Origin: Spartobacteria bacterium
GTDB lineage: Bacteria; Verrucomicrobiota; Verrucomicrobiia; Chthoniobacterales; UBA10450
Reading direction: 5' to 3'
Length of the DNA: 33,166 nucleotides
NCBI GenBank assembly: GCA_003167555.1
Contig: PMSN01000007.1
Span: 1-33,166 of the forward strand
Made by a program: the position numbers and the translations under genes. Positions within the stretch are counted from its first letter, which is position 1. Every line of letters begins with the position of its first letter. The notes below the pieces were generated by a model. The model ran no database searches, had not been told where the DNA came from, and was given only the letters and a program-made list of their open reading frames with translations. Positions 1-8,570 of this stretch are shown here, one piece after another.

Positions 1-2103
1 GCCGATGCCGGTCGTGCCGCCGGCGCCACTCATGATCGCCGTGTAATTGCCCGGCTGGAGCGTCGCGATGATCGCGGATTCTTTCGGATCGGAGGGCGGA
101 ATGGTGCTGTCGATGATCTGCTGTTTCTGCGCGCTGTTCATCCAATCGTCGTTGGCGGCGAGCGAGTTTCCGGCGCCATCGAACAAACTTAGCGTGGGAT
201 CGTTCAGCCGCCCCGGCAGCGGCTGGCCGTTGATCATGAGCGAAGGTCCGATCGCGCGCAGCATTACTTTCTTCGGCGCGCTGCCGGTGAGAATAAATCC
301 GCCGATGAGGACTTTGTCGCCCACCTGCACGCGCAACCGCGTCGAGATATTCACTAGCGCGGAAGTGGCCGGCGCCGGCACGAGTTTCAAAACCTGGCCG
401 CCCGTGCCGGATGGCCCGATGTTCGTGCTCGCGAGGGCATAAATCTCACCGCTCAGGTCCCGGCCGAATCCTCTTAGGAAGAGCCCGAACTGGCGTTCGT
501 CGTTTCCAATGCGCAGCTCTTTGATCGTGCTCGAGGTGAGATCATCGAGATAAAAGAGCCGGCCCTTCGGAGCGGTGAACCCCGTCGAGAGATCGCCAAA
601 AACATATTTCCCTGTGAGCGCTGGAATCGCCGTGCCCCGGTAAATGTAACCTCCGAGGACCGCAATGCCATCGGAGTGGCTGTACTCCGCGATGGGATTA
701 GTGAGTGCAGGATCGGGCGAAGGATCGGGCGACGCATCGCCGGTGGCGGGATCGAAGAGAAAGGTCCCTTCTTTCCGATGCCAGCCGTAATTCTTGCCCG
801 GCTCGACCACGTCAATCTCCTCGATGTGATCTTGTCCTACATCGCCGACAATCAATTTATCCGACGGTGCATCGAAGCTAAACCGGAACGGATTGCGAAG
901 ACCGTATGCAAAAATTTCCGCCACTCTGTTCGGAGGCGTGAGCGTGGCCACGAACGGATTTGAAGCCGGCACCCGGTATTTTCCATTGGCGCTTACGGCG
1001 TCGTTGCTGCTCGGTTTGAGCGAAGGATCAACCGGATCGATTCGCAAAATCTTTCCCAGCACCGTGGTGAGATCCTGCCCATTCCCCGTGACCGGGTTAT
1101 GGCCGGCGCCGACATCATTCGCGGCCCCGCCGTCGCCTAACGAGATGTAGAGATACTGATCGCTTGGCCGGAATGCGATCTGGCCGCCGTTGTGATTGCT
1201 CTGCGGTTTATCGATCCGCATGATTTCGCGGCGCGTGTTCGGGTCGACTAAATCCGGATTTGCGTCCGAGACCTTCCATTCGGCAAGGACGCTCTGACAA
1301 TCGAATGGAGACGCGTCCGGGACGGTGAAATCCGCAGCGCCAGCGACCGGCTCGCTCGTAAAGGTGTAGAGTTTATGGAAGCCCGGGCTGTTCGCGTCGT
1401 TGAAGCCAGGATGGAAGGCGAGGCCGAGCAATCCTCGTTCGTCATAATTCGGTGAGAGCGTAACGAGCCGACTCGATACATCGAGAAATGCGGTCGCCGA
1501 CACCTGCCCGTTGTTCAGAATCAAGATCCGGCCTTTTTGATCGACGATAAACAATCGGCCGCTTCCGTCGTTTACCGCCACGAAATCGGTTGGCGAGATC
1601 AGGCCGGTGGCGACCGCTTGCAACTCGATTCGGACAGGTCCTTTGCCTATGAGCGGAAGCAATGGAGTGGGGCTGGGCGTTGGGGTCGGTGACGGCGTCG
1701 GTGTTGGCGTTGGCGTTGGTGTCGGTGTCGGTGTCGGTGTCGGTGTGGCCGATGCGCTGACCTCGACTGAGCTGCTCATTATGGCTCCGTGATACTGGCA
1801 ATAATAAGGAAAACTGCCGGCAGTCGGGAACGTATGCGAAAAGTTGAATGGAGCGTTGTGAATACCGGAGTCGAAATCGCTCGTGGGATGCTGGGCGGTT
1901 CCGGAAGTGACGCTATGAGGCGACGAACCCCAAGCCCATTGAACGGTGTCGCCGGCATTGATCGTCACAGGGTCGGGCGAAAAGGACATGCTTCCATTTG
2001 GGCCGACTGACACGAACACCGTCGCTGCCTTTGACTCGGATGAAAGAAGCGGAATTGAAATCAACAGGCTCAACAGACAAAAGATCAGCATTCCTCGCTT
2101 CAT
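1..2103 (-). CDS. Exported cupredoxin + PQQ-type glucose/sorbosone dehydrogenase fusion (3' end missing)
   Basis: The frame is open from an ATG at 2103 to the left window edge (701 codons, no stop). A strong AAAGGAG lies 8 nt before the ATG. Residues 1-27 form a Sec signal peptide. Residues 28-115 look like a plastocyanin/cupredoxin domain with candidate type-1 copper ligands His63, Cys102, His105 and Met109 (HSVTSG and YYCQYHGAIM). A Thr-Pro linker follows (about 119-145). Next comes a beta-propeller typical of the glucose/sorbosone dehydrogenase family, with motifs such as DERGLLGLAFHP, NHNGGQIAF, YGLRNPFRFSFD and GDVGQDHIEEID. The C-terminal part (LVNISTRLRVQ, IGGFILTG, MLRAIGPSL, AIIATLQPGNYTAIMSGAGG) resembles a repeat domain common in exported verrucomicrobial proteins. 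It probably oxidises a sugar outside the cytoplasm, possibly passing electrons to its own copper domain; that coupling is inference. It is divergent from lpxC. Confidence 0.85.
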   Translation of the reverse strand, partial: MKRGMLIFCLLSLLISIPLLSSESKAATVFVSVGPNGSMSFSPDPVTINAGDTVQWAWGSSPHSVTSGTAQHPTSDFDSGIHNAPFNFSHTFPTAGSFPYYCQYHGAIMSSSVEVSASATPTPTPTPTPTPTPTPTPSPTPTPSPTPLLPLIGKGPVRIELQAVATGLISPTDFVAVNDGSGRLFIVDQKGRILILNNGQVSATAFLDVSSRLVTLSPNYDERGLLGLAFHPGFNDANSPGFHKLYTFTSEPVAGAADFTVPDASPFDCQSVLAEWKVSDANPDLVDPNTRREIMRIDKPQSNHNGGQIAFRPSDQYLYISLGDGGAANDVGAGHNPVTGNGQDLTTVLGKILRIDPVDPSLKPSSNDAVSANGKYRVPASNPFVATLTPPNRVAEIFAYGLRNPFRFSFDAPSDKLIVGDVGQDHIEEIDVVEPGKNYGWHRKEGTFLFDPATGDASPDPSPDPALTNPIAEYSHSDGIAVLGGYIYRGTAIPALTGKYVFGDLSTGFTAPKGRLFYLDDLTSSTIKELRIGNDERQFGLFLRGFGRDLSGEIYALASTNIGPSGTGGQVLKLVPAPATSALVNISTRLRVQVGDKVLIGGFILTGSAPKKVMLRAIGPSLMINGQPLPGRLNDPTLSLFDGAGNSLAANDDWMNSAQKQQIIDSTIPPSDPKESAIIATLQPGNYTAIMSGAGGTTGIG
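1681..1747. repeat. Hexanucleotide-like microsatellite encoding a Thr-Pro linker
   Basis: A GGTGTC/GGCGTT-type hexamer repeat (plus strand) lies inside the minus-strand fusion gene and reads as repeated Thr-Pro dipeptides. It separates the cupredoxin from the propeller domain. Copy number could change in steps of two residues without breaking the frame. Confidence 0.8.
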
Positions 2104-2278
2104 AGACTTAACTCCTTTAGGTTGGCGCTCCACTGGGAAGGCCGTGAAACCAGTCTTGTGGGCTGCCGCCTTCACAGCCAGAGAGGAAAGGTAACGGCGC
2201 TGTTACTTTCGGTGCGCGGATAATTGCGGAGAGAGCGCACTGGTCACCGCGCGCAATCTTTGTTTAGTTAGTCGCCTT
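2104..2278. promoter_or_regulatory. Divergent intergenic region between the dehydrogenase fusion and lpxC
   Basis: These 175 bp must hold the promoters for both divergent genes. I see the AAAGGAG ribosome-binding site for the minus-strand gene (about 2111-2117) and a small inverted repeat (GTAAC..GTTAC) near 2192-2207. I could not identify convincing -35/-10 boxes or a clear Shine-Dalgarno for lpxC. Confidence 0.4.
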
Positions 2279-3598
2279 ATGTCTTCCGAGCTCCAGCAAA
2301 CTCTCGCCCGTAGCGCGACCGTCAGCGGCACGTCGCTCCATACCGGCGAAAAGGTGACGCTGAAGTTGCAGCCGGCGCCGGTTGACTCCGGAATCAAATT
2401 CAAGCGCCGAGATCTCCAGGACGAGCCAACGATCGATGCGCGGATCGAGAACCTGAAAACGGTCGAGCGCGCCACGACCATCGGAGAAGGCTCGATCCGC
2501 GTGCACACCGTCGAGCATGTGCTCTCGTCGCTTTCCGCCATGGGCGTCGATAACGCGGTCGTCGAGATGGACGCCAACGAGCCGCCCATCGGCGATGGGA
2601 GCGCGCAGCCCTACGTCGAATTGATCAAGAAGGCCGGCATCATCCCGCAGGAAACGCCGCGCCGTATTTTCGACGTGCGCGAGCCGATTCATATCGAATC
2701 CAAGACTGGCTCGCTCCTGGTGGTCCTGCCCGATCCAAAATTCCGGATTTCCTGCACACAGGTCGGACCCGGGGGGCAGTTCACGCAATTTCTTTCCACG
2801 GAAATCACGCCCGCCATTTACGAGCGCGAGATCGCGCCGGCCCGCACGTTTGTTTTTTACGAAGACGTCCAGGCGCTCATGGAAAAAAATCTCATCAAAG
2901 GCGGCAGCCTTGAAAACGCGATCGTCGTGCGCGGCGACGCCGTCCTGAGCAAGGAACCGTTGCGTTTCCCCGACGAATTCGTCCGGCACAAAATCATCGA
3001 TATCATCGGCGACCTCGCGCTTTTCGGGCAGCGCATCCGCGGCCATGTCGTTGCGGTGAAACCGGGCCACGGCGCGAACGCCGAGTTGGTCCGCGCGCTC
3101 GCGCGGCAATTTGCGCGCGCCACGCCGATCCTCCAGCCGCACGCTTTCCCGGCGGGGGAAGGCAGCCTCGATATCAACGGGGTCATGGCGCTCTTGCCGC
3201 ATCGCTATCCGTTTCTGATGGTCGATCGCATTCTCCGCTTCGACGGCGAAACGAAATGCATCGGCGTGAAATCGGTCTCGATCAACGAACCGTTTTTCGC
3301 CGGCCACTTCCCCGGCCATCCCGTCATGCCCGGCGTGTTGCAAATCGAAGCGATGGCGCAAGTCGCGAGCATCCTGATGTTGAAACTGACCAAGAGCGGG
3401 AGTGGACGGCTCGGTTATTTCGTGAGCGCCGATGAAGTAAAATTCCGGAAGCCGGTTTATCCCGGCGATACTCTCGTGATTTCCGCCGAACTGACGAAGA
3501 CGCGCGGCAAGCAACTGGCGCGGTTGAAATGCAGTTGCGCCGTAAACGATTCCGTCGTCTCGGAATGCGAGTTGATGTTGAGGCTCATGGATCAATGA
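2279..3598 (+). CDS. lpxC/fabZ: Bifunctional UDP-3-O-acyl-N-acetylglucosamine deacetylase / 3-hydroxyacyl-ACP dehydratase (LpxC-FabZ)
   Basis: A 439-residue fusion. The N-terminal LpxC part (about 1-290) removes the acetyl group in the committed step of lipid A synthesis. The C-terminal FabZ part (about 297-439) dehydrates 3-hydroxyacyl-ACP in fatty acid synthesis. LpxC zinc ligands are visible as His80 (HTVEH), His237 and Asp241 (FVRHKIIDIIGD), with catalytic His264 in KPGHGAN; this numbering nearly matches E. coli LpxC (79, 238, 242, 265). FabZ shows LLPHRYPFLMVDRI, then GHFPGHPVMPGV with catalytic His343, and Glu357 in LQIEAMAQ. Both active sites look complete. The stop TGA overlaps the lpxA start (ATGA), so the two are translationally coupled. 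The fusion is known from Bacteroidetes and related diderms; both parts act in the cytoplasm. Confidence 0.96.
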   Translation: MSSELQQTLARSATVSGTSLHTGEKVTLKLQPAPVDSGIKFKRRDLQDEPTIDARIENLKTVERATTIGEGSIRVHTVEHVLSSLSAMGVDNAVVEMDANEPPIGDGSAQPYVELIKKAGIIPQETPRRIFDVREPIHIESKTGSLLVVLPDPKFRISCTQVGPGGQFTQFLSTEITPAIYEREIAPARTFVFYEDVQALMEKNLIKGGSLENAIVVRGDAVLSKEPLRFPDEFVRHKIIDIIGDLALFGQRIRGHVVAVKPGHGANAELVRALARQFARATPILQPHAFPAGEGSLDINGVMALLPHRYPFLMVDRILRFDGETKCIGVKSVSINEPFFAGHFPGHPVMPGVLQIEAMAQVASILMLKLTKSGSGRLGYFVSADEVKFRKPVYPGDTLVISAELTKTRGKQLARLKCSCAVNDSVVSECELMLRLMDQ

Positions 3599-4374
3599 GC
3601 GACGTGCAGATCCATCCGACCGCGATCGTGGATTCGCAGGCGGAAATCGGCGCCGGCACAATCATCGGACCGTATTGCATCGTGCAGGCCGGCGTCGTGC
3701 TCGGGCCGGATTGCTGGCTGCAAAATCACGTCACCCTTTGTGGGCCGACGACCATCGGCGAGCGGAATAAATTTTTCGCCTACTGTTCGATCGGCCAGCA
3801 AACGCAGGATTTGAAATACACCGGCGAACCGACCTACCTCGAGATCGGCGACGAGAATTCATTCCGCGAATTCGTCACGGTCAATCGCAGCACGACCAGC
3901 GCGGGCAAAACGCGCATCGGCGATCGCGGAAATTTTTTGGCCTACAGCCATATCGGCCACGATTGCACGGTGGGCGACGCGGTTGTCTTTTCGAACAACG
4001 GAACGCTCGCGGGCCACGTCAAAGTCGACGATCACGCCATCATGGGAGGGCTGACGGCGGTCCATCAATTCTGCCGGATTGGCCGTTACGCGATCACGGG
4101 CGGCTGCTCAAAAATCGTGCAGGACATTCCGCCCTTCATGATCGCGGACGGGAACCCGGCCAAAGTGCGCGGCATCAATCTCGTCGGTCTCGAGCGAAGC
4201 GGATTTCCGCCCGAGAGCGTGCAGTGGATCAAAGAAGCGTTCCGCCTGATTTACCGCTCGAAGTACAACACGGGCCAGGCCGTTGCAGCGATCCGGAGCG
4301 AATTGCCCGCGACCGCCGAGATCAACCAGATCATCGAGTTCATCGAGAAAAGCGAGCGCGGCATCATTCGTTAG
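3595..4374 (+). CDS. lpxA: Acyl-ACP--UDP-N-acetylglucosamine O-acyltransferase (LpxA)
   Basis: Transfers a 3-hydroxyacyl chain from ACP to UDP-GlcNAc, the first step of lipid A synthesis, in the cytoplasm. The 259-residue length fits the family (about 260). Hexapeptide repeats of a left-handed beta-helix fill the N-terminal two thirds (IHPTAIVD, IGAGTIIGPYCIV, VTLCGPTTIGERN). Catalytic His122 sits in YSHIGHDCTVG. The C-terminus has the family signature IVQDIPPFMIADGNPAKVRG and the helical cap. I chose the ATG at 3595 because it overlaps the lpxC-fabZ stop and gives the correct N-terminus (MSDVQIHPTAIV); the frame is open further upstream, but that would add 22 residues encoded inside fabZ. 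Confidence 0.96.
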   Translation: MSDVQIHPTAIVDSQAEIGAGTIIGPYCIVQAGVVLGPDCWLQNHVTLCGPTTIGERNKFFAYCSIGQQTQDLKYTGEPTYLEIGDENSFREFVTVNRSTTSAGKTRIGDRGNFLAYSHIGHDCTVGDAVVFSNNGTLAGHVKVDDHAIMGGLTAVHQFCRIGRYAITGGCSKIVQDIPPFMIADGNPAKVRGINLVGLERSGFPPESVQWIKEAFRLIYRSKYNTGQAVAAIRSELPATAEINQIIEFIEKSERGIIR

Positions 4375-4390
4375 GCCGTCCGCGTTTTCT

Positions 4391-4467
4391 AGGTAGGGAC
4401 GGCGCGCTGCGCCGTCCGAGCGTCAAGCACAACCAAGAGCGGACACCGCAGCGCGGCGTCCCTACCT
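4391..4467. repeat. REP-like inverted repeat between convergent genes
   Basis: Arms at 4391-4411 and 4447-4467 are reverse complements over 21 bp with one mismatch (core GGTAGGGACGGCGCGCTGCG). Each end is hairpin-prone. The element lies between convergent lpxA and the TIGR03790 gene and could terminate both transcripts. Its right arm supplies the TAG stop codon of the minus-strand gene. Confidence 0.8.
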
Positions 4468-6030
4468 GTGATTTGCCATCGCGCGAAGCTCAATCTCGAG
4501 CTTCTTCAAAAGCGCCGCGGAGGGAGCGTCCGCGGAAATTCGCAGGACGCTGCCGATCAATTCGAGACCGCGTTTGGCTTTGCCCTGCTTGCCCAGCGCA
4601 TCGGCCTCGTGCAGCACCACGCGCAGAATGTCGTCGCGCTTGGTGTAGACCGCGCGGGCTTGCTGAAAAAAACTCGTCGCTCCCGCGAAATCTCCTTGGC
4701 CCACCGCTATCAAGCCGAGGTCTTCCATCATTGGGCCGTTGTGCGTGCGCAAGGCAAACTGCCGGGCGAGCGCCTGAAATTCCGGCCCGGGCCGCGCGCC
4801 GTTTTTCGTCGCGAACTCGTGATACGCTCGCCAATCCGACGCGCTCTTCTCGTCATCACCTTTCTCGTCGATTTGCAGCCATGCTCCGTAAGGCCGGTAA
4901 AGCGGATCGCCCACCATCACAGACATCCATGAGATAGCCGGCACCGACATGTAGGCGCTCTCGGCGAAAGTGAAACCGTGCAGCAGCCGATCGCTCAAGA
5001 TATTCAGATGCGCCGTCAGTTGAAGAAACGGTTCGTAGACATTTCCAATCGTCGCGGCCGCGCCTTTCGTCACGAGTGGTCCCACCCAGTTCGCGTTTTC
5101 ATTTCGCAGAGTGTTGGCGCTGAAGGAATGGATGTGGACCGCGACCGCGCCCGGCGTGAATTGGAAACCTGGTTGTGTGAACGGCCCGGCGACCGTGCCG
5201 GCGTACCAGCCGAAATAAAGCGCGCAGTCCGTCATCGGATAGCCGTCGGGAAAAATCGCGGGATCGTCGTCGTAGATCACCGGCACACCGGCCTTGCGAA
5301 GCTGCTCACGGATTTCCGCGAGCCAGGTGTCCCCCATCCCGAGGCCGGGGGAAGTATTGTGCGCGCCGTCAATGTAGGCCCGACCCCACAGCCCTTTTTT
5401 CTCCGTCTCGATGGAGTCGACGATCATGCGTCGCACCGTCGCCGCCGAGGGCGCGTCGAGACGGCAGACGAGCATCAGCGCCGGACCGTCGAACTCGGAG
5501 ATGCGGCGGTAACTCTGGAAGTACGGGTTCGATTGCCCGCCGGAAATCTGTTTCGAAAAAAATCCGAGACTGGCCAACTCCGAATCCACCGAAGCCTCGT
5601 TGTGATTCCCAGTCGGTCCGGCGGCCGGCTGGTCATCCCGGGATTCGCTGGCGGGTCGGATCTTCATCGGCACGCCCTTGATCAACGCCACGAAACGAAT
5701 CGAATTCGCGGTCACGGAGCTGCGTCCATCGGTCGATTCGTGCACCGTCCACCAGTTCCGCTCGCGGAAAACGATGCGCAACGGTTCCGCGATCGTGGCC
5801 TCGTACTCGTCGCGACTAATCTCTTCATTCGGCGAACAACTCAAGCCGACCAGGTGATCGTGCGCGATCCCGCGTTTCTGCGCATAAAATTTCGCGAGCT
5901 CGACGGACTCCGGGACATCGCGATTGAAAACGACAATCGTCGCAGGCGGCAGCGGAGTTTCGGCAGCGCAAATGAGCGCCGCCGCAAAAGTCAGGAAAAG
6001 TAACAGGGCCGCTTTTGGAAACAGCTTCAT
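4462..6030 (-). CDS. TIGR03790 family exported protein
   Basis: A 522-residue protein with a Sec signal peptide (about 1-22, hydrophobic run then CAAE). The body matches my memory of the TIGR03790 family, known mainly from Verrucomicrobia, Planctomycetes and Acidobacteria: PATIVVFNRDVPESVELAKF near the N-terminus, then VALIKGVPMKI, DYG-like GYPMTDCALYFGWYAG, and SVMVGDPLYRPYGAW. Its biochemical function is not known. After about residue 400 the sequence becomes helical and TPR-like (GDFAGATSFFQQARAVY, GLELIGSVLRI). The start ATG directly follows the stop of the upstream MBL hydrolase gene with no gap, so the two form an operon. The last codons run into the REP-like repeat at 4391-4467, which provides the TAG; the original C-terminus may have been different. 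Confidence 0.8.
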   Translation of the reverse strand: MKLFPKAALLLFLTFAAALICAAETPLPPATIVVFNRDVPESVELAKFYAQKRGIAHDHLVGLSCSPNEEISRDEYEATIAEPLRIVFRERNWWTVHESTDGRSSVTANSIRFVALIKGVPMKIRPASESRDDQPAAGPTGNHNEASVDSELASLGFFSKQISGGQSNPYFQSYRRISEFDGPALMLVCRLDAPSAATVRRMIVDSIETEKKGLWGRAYIDGAHNTSPGLGMGDTWLAEIREQLRKAGVPVIYDDDPAIFPDGYPMTDCALYFGWYAGTVAGPFTQPGFQFTPGAVAVHIHSFSANTLRNENANWVGPLVTKGAAATIGNVYEPFLQLTAHLNILSDRLLHGFTFAESAYMSVPAISWMSVMVGDPLYRPYGAWLQIDEKGDDEKSASDWRAYHEFATKNGARPGPEFQALARQFALRTHNGPMMEDLGLIAVGQGDFAGATSFFQQARAVYTKRDDILRVVLHEADALGKQGKAKRGLELIGSVLRISADAPSAALLKKLEIELRAMANHR

Positions 6031-6849
6031 CTAGAATTTCAACTTCAAGCCGTCGTAAGCAATGCCGACACCGGCCGGAAGGCCGGCTTCAGCCGACTGC
6101 GGCAGCTCATGAGAAATGTGCGTAAAGAGCGTCTGCGACGCTTGCACCTGCGACGCGACCTCCAACGCCTGGCTCACACTGAGATGCGTCGGATGCGGTT
6201 TGTGCCGGAGCGCGTCGATGACTAACGTCTTCACCTGCGCTATCTGCTCCACGATGCCGGCTGGAACCGCGCTGCAATCGCTGAGGTAAGCGACCAGCTT
6301 CTCGCCGTTCCGCGAGAACAAATAGCCGTTTACCATCGAGTTTCCGTGGGGGACCGGCAATGGCGTGATCAACGTTTTCCCCAGTTCAAACGGACCATCC
6401 ACTAAATGCGGCACCGGCTGCAAGTAACCCGGGAAACGATTGAGTCCATTGAACGCGAATTCGAAAACGCGCTCGAGGTCGCGCATCGTTTCTGCCGAGG
6501 CGTAGACCGGCATCGAGCCGAGCGCGTGCGAAAAACGCCGGAGATCATCGAACCCCATGACGTGATCGGTGTGCGAGTGCGTGAAGACGACCGCATCGAG
6601 CCGCCGGATATTCTCGCGCAGGACCTGCGTGCGAAAATCCGTGCCGGTATCGACGACCCAGGCGCATTCCGGCGTCTCGATGTAGACGGAAGAACGCAGC
6701 CGCTGGTCGCGCGGATCGGGCGAATAGCAGACCTCGCAATCGCAACCAATCATCGGCACGCCCTGCGAAGTGCCGGTGCCGAGGAAGGTAAGGCAAAATT
6801 GAGAGTTGCAAGTTGCGAGTTGAGAGTTTGAAACTTTCAAGCGCGGCAC
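6031..6849 (-). CDS. MBL-fold metallohydrolase, PhnP-like
   Basis: A 272-residue metallo-beta-lactamase-fold phosphodiesterase-type hydrolase. The metal motif HSHTDH is at 91-96, followed by GFDDLR. Further conserved points are TFLGTGTSQGVP (21-32), a CxCxxC cluster (Cys36, Cys38, Cys41) as in PhnP, DTGTDFRTQ, and LPVPHG. Related proteins cleave cyclic phosphate or other phosphodiester substrates; the substrate here is unknown. The conserved fold begins at about residue 20. The preceding residues are encoded by a heptanucleotide repeat, and no start codon lies closer to the fold, so the start is ATG at 6849 or TTG at 6840. It is divergent from recN by 42 bp and the first gene of an operon with the TIGR03790 gene. 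Confidence 0.85.
   Translation of the reverse strand: MPRLKVSNSQLATCNSQFCLTFLGTGTSQGVPMIGCDCEVCYSPDPRDQRLRSSVYIETPECAWVVDTGTDFRTQVLRENIRRLDAVVFTHSHTDHVMGFDDLRRFSHALGSMPVYASAETMRDLERVFEFAFNGLNRFPGYLQPVPHLVDGPFELGKTLITPLPVPHGNSMVNGYLFSRNGEKLVAYLSDCSAVPAGIVEQIAQVKTLVIDALRHKPHPTHLSVSQALEVASQVQASQTLFTHISHELPQSAEAGLPAGVGIAYDGLKLKF
6801..6828. repeat. Tandem heptamers (4 copies) inside the 5' end of the MBL gene
   Basis: Four 7-bp units read GAGAGTT, GCAAGTT, GCGAGTT, GAGAGTT on the plus strand. They encode residues 7-17 of the minus-strand PhnP-like protein. This is one of several period-7 loci in the window. Confidence 0.75.
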
Positions 6850-6858
6850 CTTCCGCTT

Positions 6859-6886
6859 TCATCCTTCATCTCTCAACCCTCAACCT
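6859..6886. repeat. Tandem heptamers (4 copies) upstream of recN
   Basis: Units TCATCCT, TCATCTC, TCAACCC, TCAACCT occupy most of the 42-bp gap between the divergent MBL and recN genes. They leave recN without a recognisable Shine-Dalgarno sequence. Confidence 0.7.
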
Positions 6887-6891
6887 TTCTA

Positions 6892-8556
6892 ATGCCCGCT
6901 GTCCTGACGCTCCTGCGAATAAAAAACCTGGCGCTGGTCGAGAACCTCGAGTGGCAACTCGCGCCGGGCTTCACCGCGATCACGGGCGAAACCGGCGCGG
7001 GCAAATCGATCATCATCGGGGCGCTGCAATTGTTGCTCGGTGAACGCGCGGACAAATCTTTGCTTCGCACCGGCGCGGAGGTCTGCGCGGTCGAAGCAGT
7101 TTTCGAAGGAGCGGAGCTGGAGAAACTCAATCCTCAATTGAGCGAAGCCGGCGTCGAGCTGTGCGACCGCGAACTGATTCTGAAGCGCAGTTTCTCGGCC
7201 GCGGGCGCAAACCGCCAGTTCATCAACGGATCGCCCACCACCCTGGCCGTATTGAAAAATCTCGGCGACGAGCTGGTCGATTTGCACGGGCCGCACGATC
7301 ACCAATCAATTCTCTCGCCCGACAAACAGCTCGCGTTGCTCGACGGATTCGCGCACGCCGAAGAAGCGCTCCGGGAATTCGCCGAGCGTTTCCGCACCCT
7401 GCAATCTTTGCGGGCCGAGCAAGCAGCGCTCAGCACCGCGGAATCGGCGAGAGAACAGGAGATCGATCTGCTGCGGCATCAAGTGAATGAAATCACGAGT
7501 GCGAATCTGTCGGCGAATGAAGAGGAAGAAATTTCCGCGCGCTACAAGCTCGCGGCCAACAGCAAACGCTTGATCGAGCTGGCCGGATCGATCGCGCGCC
7601 GCCTTTCCGATGCGGACGATGCCGTTCTCTCGCAACTGGCGGAGTGTCAGCGTCTCCTCCGCGAGCTGGAAAAGATCGATCCGTCGACGGGAACGCTGGC
7701 AGAGGCGCACGCCGCCAGCGTGGTCGAACTTTCCGAGATCGCCCGTTCGCTCAGCCATTATGCCGAGCAACTCGATCTCGATCCGGCACAGCTCGCCGCA
7801 CTCGAGGAACGCGTTTCGCTTTTCGAAACTTTGAAACGCAAATACGGCTCTTCGATCGCCGACGTGATTTCGTTTGGCGAGCGCGCCGCCGAGCGTCTTC
7901 GAAAAATCGAAGGACGCGACGCGGAACTCGATCGCCTGAACAAGGAGATCGAAGGGGTCCGCTCCGAAGTCGAGCGGAGCGGGCACGCCCTCCATAAGTT
8001 GCGGGCCAAGGCCGCGCCGAAATTGTCGGAAAATATTCGTGCGAATTTGCGCGACCTTGGTTTCCGGCAATCGGAATTCGAAGCGAAGGTGACTGCTCTC
8101 GAGGAAGCGCGCGGGACCGGCTTCGATGCGGTCGAGTTGCTCTTTTCTCCGAACCCGGGCGAGCCGCTCAAGCCGTTGCGCACAATCGCGTCGAGCGGCG
8201 AAATCTCCCGGCTCATGCTCGCGATCAAATCTTCGCTCGCCGCGCAGGATGCGATCCCGCTGCTGGTTTTCGATGAGATCGATGCCAATGTCGGCGGCGA
8301 AATCGCCAACGCGGTCGGCGAAAAAATGAGGAAGCTCGCGCGCGAACATCAGGTTCTTTGCATCACGCATTTGCCACAGGTCGCGGCCGCCGCCGCCACA
8401 CATTTTGTGGTCACGAAAGAAGTGACGGGCGGGCGAACATTCTCCCGGCTCGAGGAAGTGAAAGGCAAAGCGCGCCAGGAAGAAATCGCGCGCATGCTCG
8501 GCGGGAAAAGCGATTCGGCGCTCAAACACGCCGCGAGTTTGCTGAAGGACAGGTAG
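6892..8556 (+). CDS. recN: DNA repair protein RecN
   Basis: An SMC-like ATPase that acts early in double-strand break repair with RecA. The 554 residues match the family length. The N-terminal head starts LLRIKNLALVENLEW and carries Walker A GETGAGKS (32-39). The middle is a long, charged coiled coil (about 160-370). The C-terminal half of the head has the ABC signature SSGEISRLML (about 434-443), Walker B LLVFDEIDANVGG (about 456-468) and the switch ITHLPQVAAAA. All ATPase motifs are intact. The start ATG at 6892 gives the usual short N-terminus, although the upstream DNA is a heptamer repeat. The stop TAG runs into REP-like DNA. Confidence 0.95.
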   Translation: MPAVLTLLRIKNLALVENLEWQLAPGFTAITGETGAGKSIIIGALQLLLGERADKSLLRTGAEVCAVEAVFEGAELEKLNPQLSEAGVELCDRELILKRSFSAAGANRQFINGSPTTLAVLKNLGDELVDLHGPHDHQSILSPDKQLALLDGFAHAEEALREFAERFRTLQSLRAEQAALSTAESAREQEIDLLRHQVNEITSANLSANEEEEISARYKLAANSKRLIELAGSIARRLSDADDAVLSQLAECQRLLRELEKIDPSTGTLAEAHAASVVELSEIARSLSHYAEQLDLDPAQLAALEERVSLFETLKRKYGSSIADVISFGERAAERLRKIEGRDAELDRLNKEIEGVRSEVERSGHALHKLRAKAAPKLSENIRANLRDLGFRQSEFEAKVTALEEARGTGFDAVELLFSPNPGEPLKPLRTIASSGEISRLMLAIKSSLAAQDAIPLLVFDEIDANVGGEIANAVGEKMRKLAREHQVLCITHLPQVAAAAATHFVVTKEVTGGRTFSRLEEVKGKARQEEIARMLGGKSDSALKHAASLLKDR

Positions 8557-8570
8557 GGGCGATCCGCTCT

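Noticed and set aside
47-2194. Several short plus-strand frames in the first 2.2 kb
   Set aside because: All are shadows of the single open minus-strand frame running from 2103 to the left edge.
2264-3661. 465-codon minus-strand frame opposite lpxC-fabZ
   Set aside because: Its translation is rich in His, Arg, Asp and Gln with no recognisable domain. The plus strand encodes a complete LpxC-FabZ with every active-site residue.
4978-6003. 341-codon plus-strand frame opposite the TIGR03790 gene
   Set aside because: Arg/His-rich translation without motifs; the minus-strand gene has a signal peptide and family signatures.
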